Below are positions 44,716 through 54,549 of a DNA stretch of 64,000 nucleotides, in pieces. The notes under the pieces were generated by a model. The model had not been told where the DNA came from. It did not search any database and saw only the letters and a list, made by a program, of their open reading frames with translations. Origin of the DNA: Brachypterus glaber (lineage: Eukaryota > Arthropoda > Insecta > Coleoptera > Kateretidae). The position numbers and the translations under genes are program-made. Each line of letters opens with the position of its first letter. Positions within the stretch are counted from its first letter, which is position 1. The stretch spans positions 38,591,026 through 38,655,025 of the forward strand of contig OY294048.1 in assembly GCA_958510825.1 (NCBI GenBank), read 5' to 3'.

Positions 44716-46826
44716 CTAAATAACATTAAATGGAGCACCATCTGATTCCAAATTTTGCTTATATTCATCTTTGATGATCCAACAATATTTATTTTTCATT
44801 TTCCCTTCAGGACATTTTGACCAATCAGCCATTTTTCTTAAATGTCTCAGTAAATTTACTTTATTTACCCCCTCATATTTTGAAAACAGATCATTATTTT
44901 GTAAATAGGTTATAAAATCAGAAACAATTTGTTTCTTATTATGAATACTGTTATCAATCATTTTTAGGAATGTAGGAATCAAGTCTTGATGCAATTCTTT
45001 TTTCTGCTTTGGGACTTTCATTACAACAATAGCACACCTCTCTTTAATATTAATTTGGCCATTTGATATTACAGCCAGCGGCCGTAGATATCTGTCAATG
45101 GCTTCTTCAACATTTGTTCCTTCTTTATTGTACCATATACAACCAATGGAACGAGGCTTGATTTTGTTTGTTTTCGACTTGATATCTTCTTCAAACTTAT
45201 CTTTTAATAACTTGAGCTTCTGTTTTAGAGACTCGGGGGAGAGTTTAGAAGTTTCTTCATCATCCATTTCGTCCTCACTCAGATGCCCATGGGGCACAAA
45301 GAACTCATTATCTACCTCGTAGTCTTCTTCGGGTTCATTATCCTTTTCTTCATCATCTGAACCTTTGATGGACTCTCCTTGTTCTTCCTCTTCCCAATCG
45401 TCATCTGAGTCATAGTCATAGTCAAACACTTTATCCTGACCAAACGGGTTTCTAGCTCTGACACTCTTGGATTTTTTTTTCCAAGTTCCACGATATGCAG
45501 GTCTGCGGTTATCGTGGAATTTCAGATATTTCACCCTCATTTTTTCGAATTTGCCCTTGTCTTCACATATGGTTTCACCCAAACCATTCTCATCCTCGAT
45601 TACTTGCACTTCATCTGCTGGATCTTCATAGGGCCATGTTCGATAACATTGACCGTTATTTTTATTCTTAATGTCCTTTAAGTAGGAAGCAGGATGATTT
45701 GATTCTATTAAAAATTCAACCAACGAATCTTTTTCTTCTAAAGTCATCGACGTCCTTCGCGCTGGAGGAAGTCGCATATCGGATTTAACTTCAAAAGGCA
45801 TGAAGTTTGAGACTTTTACTTCGTCTGGTTTTTTGTTTTCTGTACTTATAGCTTCGCCTTTCTTAGGAACAAAGAAATTGACGAAAGCTGCCGCTGTCTT
45901 TTGTTTTTGTTCTTCTTGTTTTTTCTTTTCTTTGTTCTTTTCTTCGATTTCTTGTTGTTTTTTCAATTTTTCTTGTTCTTTTTCTTTGCGTTTTGCTTCT
46001 TCTTTTTCCTCTTTTTCTTTCCGTTTTTGTTCTTTTTCTTCCAGTTCTTTTTTCTTTTGTTCATCTTTCATTTCTTTCTCCTTTCTTTTTTGTTCTTCCT
46101 TTTCTTCTCGCTCTTTCTTTTTCTGTTCTTCTTTCTCTTCGCGTTCTTTCTTCTTTTGTTGTTCTTTCTCAAGCCTCTGTCTAAGTTTTTCTTCTTTCAA
46201 ACGCTCACGTTCCTTTTCTTTTTCTTCCCTTAGCTTTTTGATAACTTCCCTTTTTTTTTCGGATTCTACTTTTCTTTTGGCAGATGAAGGACCATTACTT
46301 TTAGGTGTACTTTTAGTTGGTGTGGTATTTGAAGTATTAATATCTTTGTTTCCATTCTCACCTAATGATACAACTGTTTCATCAGCAATAGTACTTTTTT
46401 CCAACTCAGATATGTTACTTGTTTGATCTCCATTTTTACTTTCAAACTCTTCATCTTTGCCTTGCTCGGATCCCTGTTCAGAAACGTTACTACTTTGACT
46501 AGGACTATCACCATTATTACTCTCACATTTTTCGTCGCTCGTATCCAAATTGACTGGTGTTGCGTTATGGTTTTCAGGTAACACATTACCATCTTCGCTG
46601 TCATGGTCCAATTTTTCTTCTTTTTCCAATACCAATTCCGTTTCTTTTCCCGAAATTTCTTCCGCTTCTTTTTCAATTACCTCGTTGCTGGAATCCAAAT
46701 CGATGACTTGAGTGGTTGAAGGGTCAGCAACAGGGTTGTCCTCTTCAATACTGGAAAAAATACGTTTTGATAAGCAGTGTTCCTTCGACAGGGTGTGTGG
46801 CGATATCCGCAAGTCATCAGCTCCAT
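44716..46826 (-). CDS. Caf1-180: Chromatin assembly factor 1 large subunit (p150/p180), main exon
   Basis: Large subunit of the CAF-1 histone chaperone, which deposits H3-H4 behind replication forks in the nucleus. The exon starts after GGTCTTGTAG| at 46826 with two bases of a codon and then GADDLRISPH. It has about 702 codons to TAG at 44716. Numbering from the Leu-Arg-Ile codon at 46812: acidic N-terminus with VIDLDSSNE (36-44); KER charged coiled coil 177-306; a PIP-like TAAAFVNFFVPKK (306-318); the conserved MRVKYLKFHDNRRPAYRGTW (425-444); the ED acidic domain, DYDYDSDDDWEEEEQGES then EFFVPHGHLSEDE (463-515); and a C-terminal winged helix (about 625-690, ending KYCWIIKDEY). All hallmark parts are present and uninterrupted. 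The ORF opens at 46812 with TTG, which is not the start. The true ATG lies in an upstream exon. Confidence 0.96.
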
Positions 46827-46925
46827 CTACAAGACCAAAAATAATACCAAAAATGACCTTAAAAACAGGAAAAATATATTTTTTTGCGCATCAAGACCAA
46901 GAGAAAAATTTCATGTGCTACCTAC

Positions 46926-46974
46926 CTGAATCTATCAGTATTTGTTTCGGTCTAGGTGGAAATGATAACTCACT
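46926..46974 (-). CDS. Caf1-180: Probable upstream coding exon of Caf1-180
   Basis: On the minus strand SELSFPPRPKQILIDS plus one base ends at TTCAG|GTAGGT. Joined to 46826 it gives KQILIDSDGADDLRISPHTL in frame. The donor is good and the intron would be 99 bases. The 5' boundary is uncertain: an in-frame TGA lies just upstream of the AGT codon, and no strong acceptor is seen (only ATTGAAG). The initiator exon is therefore still missing, further right. Confidence 0.5.
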
Positions 46975-46999
46975 TCAATTCATTTTTTTTTATAAGGAC

Positions 47000-48870
47000 T
47001 TGTTAAAAGATAAATTACAATAATGTGCATATTTTTCCGGTCAAATAAACACGGTTCGCTAGAAGAGAAAAATAACATTGGGGCGATTTTCGATAAAAAA
47101 AAACAAAAATTTAAAATAATCTATCAGTGAAGGTTTTTTTAACCACCCTATGAGCATGAGAAAATTAAAATTTTAATTAGAGAGAAAATAAAACGGTTAA
47201 CTTTTTGAGATTTTTTTTTTGGCTTATTTAAGAATTATACTCAAACCATCTTTGGGTGGCAAGGAAAATAAACCTTTCAAAACCTCTGATTTCCATATTT
47301 TTATTTAGTAACACCAAAACCAAACAAGGTAGAAATAATCTAAAAACAGATCCGGTTTAAGCGTAAATAGTACCAATAGAAACAAAATATACATACATTT
47401 TTCCAGGAATATTTACCTAGCATAAATATAACATGTATACTTTTTGTTTCTTATTGTTCTTTTTTACGCTGAAACTAAAAATATTTTTATCTGGTTTGGT
47501 TTTAGTGTACACTAAACCCAAACCAGGTACATAGTAACTCAATAAAAATATGAAAATTAGAGTTTTTGAAGTTTATTTCCCGTGATCCTAGGCTCCTAGG
47601 GTACCCTAGATTTGAGAATAATTCTAAATGCAGATTTAAAATCAGCGAGAAAAATCCTACAAAATAATCCTTTTTATTTTTAAGCTATTTTCTTTGTCAT
47701 TGCTCTCTAGACGTCTAATAGGGTGGCAAAAAAAATAATTAATAGATAATTTTAAATTTTTATTTTTTCTTTATGAAAAATCGATCAAATTTCCTTATTA
47801 ACAAATCAAGTCCTGATGGAAGATTTTATTAAGTATTTTTTTTGTTTTCTCTCTCCTGGCGAATCGTGATAACCATAATGTATGTTATATGATCTACATG
47901 TATAATAAAAATTTTCATAACCGCGGTATAACGCGACATATTGCCCTGGTTTGGTCAACCAAATCTGAAACGGTTAAAATTATTTGAAATATACTTACAT
48001 TAAATAAAATTTAGAATTTTTTCCATTTAGACATGCCGTTAGGTTATACTGATGTGTTGCACAATAGTTTTTATTATCGTAATTTAACTTTAAAAGTCCT
48101 TACCAATAGTATACACTCAAGAAACATAAATTAGAATAAAAATATTTTGGCAAAGTGCATACCTTGCATTTTAAAAGTCACGCCCCTAATTTCTGTTTTT
48201 TTTTTGCTGTAAAGAAATGTTTAAATGATCTAATATTGTATATATGTATATAGCTTTTATGTTACTTTTGCTACTTACCTACTCCAAATTAGGTGGATAC
48301 ATTACTTCATTCAAAAGTAACAGAAATGAGCTGACTTTTAAAACACACGGTATAATGGAAAAGACCAGCTTCAATTTTTTACAAAAAGATTTATTAACCG
48401 TAACCTTTTTAATTTAGGTCATATGTATTATTTAACCCTTTGAAAGGTCACACTGGAACCAAAAACTCAAATTTATACTGCAATATGTTTCTTGGGTAAA
48501 AAATTATAAACAAAACATACACATTTAAATCGATAAAACACAATTCTATTGGAGCCATCAGAAAATCACATTTTAAATCATAAAAATTCACATTTTGAGT
48601 TTTACTACATCACATCAAAAACATCACATGAAAAACAATTTTTTATATTATAATCCGATATTATAAATAATATATTTTAAATTTTTGTATATAATTAACG
48701 ATAATTAATTAATTATATTGTTAATATGTATGGTTTTTGTTTTTTCAGTTTTCTGAGGCCGGTGGCCTTAAGAAAAGTCCGCAAAAATATATGATATGAG
48801 TTCTTAAGAATAACATACTAAAGCCACTTCTTTCGATACAGACTTCATCTGCTAGTCTCTAAAATAGTAG
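47000..48870. other. 5' flank of Caf1-180, mostly unannotated
   Basis: AT-rich sequence that should contain the Caf1-180 promoter and first exon, neither of which I can place. At about 47310-47530 a decayed inverted repeat pairs gtttaagcgtaaatagtacc with ttcttttttacgctgaaac, and tatacatacattttt with its approximate inverse. No coding segment is recognised. Confidence 0.35.
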
Positions 48871-48876
48871 TTATTG

Positions 48877-49440
48877 TTTAAAACAAAGAACTTTTACCTC
48901 AAGAAGTAATTTCAGACCAATGTTTATGAAGGTGTCATCTTTTTGTTTGTTTATTTACTAACAAAAACGCGATACAGCTTTGTGGTGTAAAATGTAGATG
49001 TCGCTAGTCGACTTTCAGGCTACCTAGTAGCGATGTTGCGTAGTTTCCACCTTATCATGAATTCAAATCATTATACTTAAATTAAAAATTTAAAAAACTT
49101 TATTGTGTATACTATAATTATGTTTAATAATATAGTATATTTAAATCTATTAAAAAAATTAAACTACTAGTTCATATAAAACTCATACAGAACTAATGTT
49201 TCTTAAAATTTACAATAAAATATCCAAAGTATATGTTTCCAATCGGCAACACTGTACCCCTGTCAGACATTTTACGACATTAGACTGTGAGTTTACACAT
49301 TCTCTCTCTTTACGCGTACACAATAACAAACAATAGTCACTCCCACCAGCCCCTCACCGTAGTTGGTTCACGCTTCAAACAAAGCATACGGTAGATTTCA
49401 TCATGTTCCTTCTTGAGGTAAAAGTTCTTTGGTTTAAAAC
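48877..49440. mobile_element. 564-bp inverted-repeat element
   Basis: tttaaaacaaagaactttta, then cctcaagaag, is inverted at the right as cttcttgaggtaaaagttct and then ttggtttaaaa. Only about 32 bases at each end pair. The middle has no recognised content. Confidence 0.75.
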
Positions 49441-49867
49441 TTTTAACACTTTTAAAAGTGTTCATGCAACATTTTGCATGCATTCGGGGTAGCTGAGTTC
49501 ATATGTAGAGGTACTTTATTTGAAATTACCTAATTTTAATATGGCTAACTCAAATGTTGGTCTTTAAATCTAAGATTAAGTCTTAGATTTATATTTGAGG
49601 GGTACTATTATACAAGCATATAAGTAAGAGTTTAAATTCTGAAATCCCAATTTGGCGTCCTTAAAATACCTAATTCAAAAAACACAGTAAACTGGAAAAG
49701 CCGTTGTCGACTTTAAAGTGCTTATCTGATTTATCAATTTTTGTTACTTTGCTTAAAATAGCGCCCCTTAAAAAACCGGATCAGATTTGTTAAAAGTTCG
49801 AAATTAGATTTTGATCCCGATCAGAAATGATTTATAAAATAACGTATATCAATTAATATACATATTG

Positions 49868-50383
49868 CACCGGCACAAAAAATTAAAAAAATCTCGAGTG
49901 CGGTAGACCAGACGTCAATTCGTTTGGGTCGCTGAATCTGAATCCGATGTCAGATTTAAAAGTTAGCGTTCAAAATGGCGGATCCAATAGATTTTTAAAG
50001 TAGCTCGGATTTGCTTGAAACTTGGTATTCGGGGGTTTTTGGGATCGCTGATTACGAATTTTGTACCAGTTTTCCAAAATTCAAAATAATCAGCCATATT
50101 GGATCCGCCATTTTGAATTTTGGAAAACTGGCACCAGATTCGTAATCAGCGACCACAAAAACCCTCCAAGTACCAAGTTTCAAGCAAATCCGATCAACTT
50201 TTAAAAATCAATTCCACCATATTGTATCCGATTTTTCATTACAGCAGAAAATTTACCAAAAAAGTATGAGGTTAAAAAAAGTGAACGCTAACTTTTAAAT
50301 TCTGACCTCGAATTCAGATTCAGCGACCCAAAATACGACTAGTCTGGCCTGCCGCACTCGAGATTTTTTTTTGTGTGCCGGTG
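49868..50383. mobile_element. 516-bp foldback of the gctgaatccgaat group with CACCGGCAC ends
   Basis: caccggcacaaaaaattaaa is inverted at the right as tttttttgtgtgccggtg. ctcgagtgcggtagaccaga pairs with tctggcctgccgcactcgag. The family motif gctgaatctgaatccg lies inside each arm (gaattcagattcagcg at the right). The innermost stem aaaattcaaaat / attttgaattttgg surrounds gccatattggatccgcca. Ends differ from the CAGCCACAC copies, while the subterminal motif is kept. Confidence 0.85.
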
Positions 50384-50389
50384 TTATTT

Positions 50390-51030
50390 AATAAATATTG
50401 GCATATTATGTTAATTCTCGTTAGAATAAACGAATTAGATTAATTTGATGACACATTTATTATCATATTACCTATAATAAAAATATAAAAATTCATATAC
50501 ACAATTTGTTAAAAATAGTATGCAAATTGGTCAAGTTGCAACCGTACTTGCTTCCCACATTTGAAAATAGATACAACCTTACAAATTGCAAATAGTAATC
50601 AACACCAAACATATCAATATCATTATTCATTTCATTCATTGAGATATACTATATAAATAATGTGCATTAATTAAAATTAATTGGTTATTTGTATTTATAC
50701 ATACAAACTGTTATCGGTACCATATAATTTTTTTAATAAACTAAACGTTAATAGCCATTGTTAAGGACCGGGAAAAATGTATTTAAACTGGTCCACTGTA
50801 ACAGGCCTCGAAACAATTTGAGCTGTTAAAATTTTTCGAAAATTATGGAAAAATATTTTCCTAATTCCTAACTTTAATTAATATTTAGCGATAATAGCGA
50901 TAATTAAAAATTTTAAAAACCCTAAATGAAAATGAGACAAGTATCATGGTATAATAGACATTTGTAACTTAATAAATACTAATAAATATTAAATTTTTGC
51001 TTTATTTTCTAAATAAAATTAGTAAAATAT
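50390..51030. other. AT-rich spacer, nothing recognised
   Basis: About 640 bases between two foldback elements. No coding frame, inverted repeat or tandem array that I can support. Confidence 0.3.
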
Positions 51031-51037
51031 TACTCTA

Positions 51038-51613
51038 CTCCGTCCAGTTATGCAAGATAGTAAGGGACGCGGCCCGTTTTACACCACAGAGAGCATAAAT
51101 AGCATAATTATGCATAAATCGTAGTGTATCAAACATTTTACAGATGTCGCTACTGTTTTCCTGGAAAGGGTCTATCCAAAGACTCGCATAACAAGCATAG
51201 TACATAAGATGCGATGCCAGGATTGGCTTGATGTGTCGTCATGAATCTGGTAATAGTTGTTATGCAAGCCTCTGGATAGGCCTTCAGTTGTAATTGTAAC
51301 CTAAAGATTTGACGTTTTCCTTGTGTTCAATATAACATAGGTTTGTACAATATGTAGAATATGATAATTTAGTGTGATTGTATGAAGAATAAATCAAAAA
51401 GTACCTTTTTCAATACCATACAAAATAACATTAAGTATAACCATTTTTTTATGTAACTTTCTTTACTTTTATTAGCTTTAACGACCGCCAATCATTGTCA
51501 CAGACAAAAAATGTCACAATATTTTATATGTTAAAAGGTACGAGTTTTTAACCAATGATGTAGCTCAAAAATCGCGGGAATTTTAAACTACTATCTTGCA
51601 TAATTGGACGGAC
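51038..51613. mobile_element. 576-bp inverted-repeat element, TA duplication
   Basis: ctccgtccagttatgcaaga, then tagta, is inverted at the right as tactatcttgcataattgga and then cggac. TA flanks both ends. A ggcctatcca MITE (51169-51286) lies inside it. Confidence 0.78.
51169..51286. mobile_element. ggcctatcca-family MITE, copy 3, nested and shortened
   Basis: gtctatccaaagactcgcat is inverted as atgcaagcctctggataggc. The core gatgccaggattggcttgat keeps only one side of the hairpin seen in copies 1 and 2. Confidence 0.75.
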
Positions 51614-52050
51614 TATAGTAGTAAAAAAGTAGTAAACAGGGTGTTTACGGTCTTCTGGTATAAATTTAAAGAGTAGGTATGTTACTGCATTTTAAAACAA
51701 AAAAGATAAAAACACATTTTTACATAGTCAAAAAATAAAAACGTGAAAAGTTTTTTTTTTTTGGTTTAGATATTAGAAACTTGACCGCTGCTACCACACT
51801 CTTACTTCGTAAAGTTTAAAATAGACAGAAACACAAAATTTAATACATAGTTCTGTTTTACGTGTTGCATCACGTCGCATACCGTAGACAATAAAACAAT
51901 GTTTCACGGTGAAGTCGAGTGAACTGCTAGGAATTCTGGGATTTAAATGTTTAATGTATAAAGATGAACGTAATTTAGATTGTCTTCTAAATGTTAATTG
52001 CAAAATGTGTTTAAGTAAACAAAAAAAACTGATTTTTATGTGTAATATGG

Positions 52051-52245
52051 GTGAGTCACTTGGTCATGGTCCCTGACTCATGGACTTAATTTTTTTTTTG
52101 AAAATTGTTTCTCTTTTCAAAAAACGAATAGTTAATACAAAAATATTGTGTTTTTTTTATTAACTATTCGTTTTTTGAAAAGGGAAACAATTTTCAAAAA
52201 AAAAGTCCTTCTCCATGAGCCATGGACCATGACCAAGTGACTCAC
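52051..52245. mobile_element. 195-bp palindromic MITE
   Basis: gtgagtcacttggtcatggt is inverted as accatgaccaagtgactcac. Then gaaaattgtttctcttttca pairs with gaaaagggaaacaattttc, and aaaacgaatagttaata with tattaactattcgtttt. The fold is nearly complete. Confidence 0.88.
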
Positions 52246-52619
52246 TGAGTATTAACAGCGTCGACATGACATTCCGCTTGGTGAATAATAGTTTAAACTG
52301 TCTATTTACTTAAAAAAAGAGTTTTTTTAAATACTAATTTTTGCATGGCTACTTCGATCCGACCCGTGGTAATATGTAATAGTGTTAAAAAACCCAACTT
52401 TTATTTTTATCTCGGATTTCCGAAATCCGATTTTGTCTAATAACACGCATGCATGTACACGGTGGAATGTATGTCTTTATTAACTTGTAAGTAATAAATT
52501 TATAAATTTTATTCAAAAAGGGCATATACTGAGCGAAATGAAGTGCTCAAATCGCACAGTATCAGTTGATAGCCCGCTATAAATCAGGACCATCAAACAA
52601 TTTTCGTTAGTTTTTGTTT

Positions 52620-54118
52620 TAATTAATAACTCTCTTAAGCAAGGTAAAGCCGCTGGTTGGGATGGTCTTTGCCCAGAACATATAATTAACGCTGACCCTA
52701 TATTGCACTCTATTTTAGCGCTATGTTTTTCTTCAATGCTTTCTCATGGTTATGCACCTGCTGCTCTTACGAAGACGATAATTACACCCATCGTTAAAAA
52801 CAAAAGTGGGGATATTTCTTCTTCGGCTAATTACCGGCCTATTGCTATTTCTACTACGTTTTCTAAAGTACTTGAACTAATCATACTCAATAGATGTAGG
52901 CCCTTTTTCCAAACCAGTGACAACCAGTTCGGTTTTAAAAGATCTATGGGAGCTGTAGATGTAATTTTTTTATTGAAAGAAACAGTTAGCTACCACCTTA
53001 AGAAGAAAACTCCTGTGTATGCAATATTCTTGGATTTAAGTAAAGCCTTTGATAGGGTTCATCATGTGAAGTTAATCAGAGCCTTAATAAGTCGGAAAGT
53101 ACCTAGCTATGTTTGCCGCTTCTTACAAAGTTGGAACTCCAAAGCCACGGCATCTGTTCGCTGGGGATCTGCCACTTCATCTGACTTCAGTCTACGCAAC
53201 GGTGTACGACAAGGAAGTTTAATTGCTCCTGATGCCTTCAATGCCTACATTGACGACCTTCATACTCTCCTGGCTAAAGCCCCTGCTGGATGCTTTCTTG
53301 GTGGCCTAAAAGTCAACTGCATCAGCTACGCCGATGATATGGTCCTTCTTTGCCCCTCACTTCAAGGTCTACGTATGCTTATAAAAATATGTGAAGACTT
53401 TGCCAAATCACGTTCTCTTAAATACAATAGTAATAAGAGTAAAGTTTTAGTGTTCAAGTCCACAAATTATAGAGACCTCTGTGTTCCTCCTGTTTATTTA
53501 AATAACTCTGTTGTTGAACGCGTGTTCGAAATCAAATACCTAGGTCACGTTATCAATGATATGCTAAGTGACAACTCTGACATTCAGCGTCACAAGAAAA
53601 ACCTTTGTGCCCGCGCAAACATGTTAGCTAGAAAATTCTCTAAGTGCTCTGTCGAGGTTAAGAACTCTCTTTTCAGGACATTTTGTTCTAACGCATACTG
53701 TGGTGAAATTTGGCTTGATCATACGGTGGCCTCGTGGCGAACTCTTCGCGTATGCTATAATGATGCATATCGCATTATCCATAGACTACCGCGCTATAGT
53801 AGTGCCTCGGAAATGTTTGCCTCTGCCCGAATAGATACCCTGGATGCTCTGAGACGCAAGTTGCTCGCCTCTTTTGTGAAGCGGCTACTCTCCAGTCCTA
53901 ATGCTTTCCTAAAAGCGTTTGTATCTTCGGACTGCTTTTGGGTTTCTGCACAAATCGCCACTTGGCGACGCCTTTGTTTCTTACAAGTGACCTAATCATT
54001 TTATTTATTTATAAATTATAATTATTTTGTTTTGCTTTATTTTTATTTTTAATCATTTTATTATTTTGTAGTATATGGCCATTGTGCTGTAATAAAATTA
54101 AAATTATTATTATTATTA
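52620..54118 (+). mobile_element. 5'-truncated L2/CR1-like LINE with ATT tail
   Basis: It starts inside the coding region (NNSLKQGKAAGWDGLCPEHI). It ends in (ATT)n at 54099-54118, a simple-sequence 3' end common in the CR1/L2 group. No target duplication that I can define. GC content is well above the flanks. Confidence 0.85.
52622..53995 (+). CDS. Reverse transcriptase fragment of an L2/CR1-like LINE, frame intact
   Basis: An open frame of about 457 codons from the truncation point to TAA at 53993. RT motifs in order: GKAAGWDGLCPEHI, PIVKNKSGDISSSANYRPIA, QFGFKRS, FLDLSKAFDRVHH, LRNGVRQGSLIAP and the catalytic SYADDMVLL (both Asp present). It continues with the thumb region, IKYLGHVINDMLSDN then CARANMLARKFSKCS, and a C-terminal YNDAYRIIHRLPRYSSAS. 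There is no initiator (the ATG-like position at 52703 is TTG), no endonuclease and no promoter. It is a piece of the element's polyprotein, not a host gene. The intact frame indicates a recent insertion compared with the LINE at 5743. Confidence 0.88.
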   Translation: MNNSLKQGKAAGWDGLCPEHIINADPILHSILALCFSSMLSHGYAPAALTKTIITPIVKNKSGDISSSANYRPIAISTTFSKVLELIILNRCRPFFQTSDNQFGFKRSMGAVDVIFLLKETVSYHLKKKTPVYAIFLDLSKAFDRVHHVKLIRALISRKVPSYVCRFLQSWNSKATASVRWGSATSSDFSLRNGVRQGSLIAPDAFNAYIDDLHTLLAKAPAGCFLGGLKVNCISYADDMVLLCPSLQGLRMLIKICEDFAKSRSLKYNSNKSKVLVFKSTNYRDLCVPPVYLNNSVVERVFEIKYLGHVINDMLSDNSDIQRHKKNLCARANMLARKFSKCSVEVKNSLFRTFCSNAYCGEIWLDHTVASWRTLRVCYNDAYRIIHRLPRYSSASEMFASARIDTLDALRRKLLASFVKRLLSSPNAFLKAFVSSDCFWVSAQIATWRRLCFLQVT

Positions 54119-54287
54119 ATATTTTACCAGGGGTATATCAGCAAAAATTACTTATTTTTATGGACTATCGTCCATGAAAATTTATACCAGAAAACCGTAA
54201 ACACACTGTATAAACCACGGTTAAGAATACCTATATAGCCCTCGCGGATTTTATTCTTCGCGCCTTAGGATATGAACATCGTTAGGG

Positions 54288-54512
54288 CTATCTAAAATGT
54301 AATCTTAACCTTAGTATAAAATATACTACTACATACTCGTGGTGATCGTCATATGTGTTACATTTTGGGAACCATGTTGCCATCGCCACGTACAAGACGG
54401 GGGGTTCTCTGGCCGGATTCAATCGAATGCTTTGGAAGTCTTGAAGAAGGTGGTCCTGGTTGTGCGAGCACAGCTCATAGTGCACCGCGTATGACACTCC
54501 CGAAGTCACCAT
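54288..54512 (-). CDS. Unassigned exon-like ORF
   Basis: The 74-codon frame starts MVTSGVSYAVHYELCSHNQD and includes HLLQDFQSIRLNPAREPPVL and YVAMATWFPK. The first 55 codons are markedly more GC-rich than the flanks and use a balanced residue set, unlike the other short ORFs here. I do not recognise the protein. It lies 5' of both genes on the same strand, so it could be an upstream exon of either. Donors at AAAAT|GTAACA or TAC|GTGGCG give phases 1 and 0, while the RS exon needs phase 2. It could also be a fragment of an unrecognised element. Confidence 0.3.
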   Translation of the reverse strand: MVTSGVSYAVHYELCSHNQDHLLQDFQSIRLNPAREPPVLYVAMATWFPKCNTYDDHHEYVVVYFILRLRLHFR

Positions 54513-54549
54513 ATTTTTATTTGCATTTATATCACTGTTATCACTGATT

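Larger units (their letters stand above)
51636..54208. mobile_element. 2.6-kb unit bounded by CAGGGTGTTTACGG inverted ends
   Basis: cagggtgtttacggtcttct, then ggtataaattt, is inverted at the right as aaatttataccagaaaaccg and then taaacacactg. The unit contains a palindromic MITE (52051-52245) and a truncated LINE (52620-54118). Take out both and about 860 bases of element remain. The MITE and LINE probably inserted later. No transposase frame of its own is visible. Confidence 0.65.

Noticed and set aside
45800..46426. Plus-strand ORFs rich in Phe, Ser and Leu over the Caf1-180 gene
   Set aside because: They are the antisense of the Lys/Glu-rich KER coding region.
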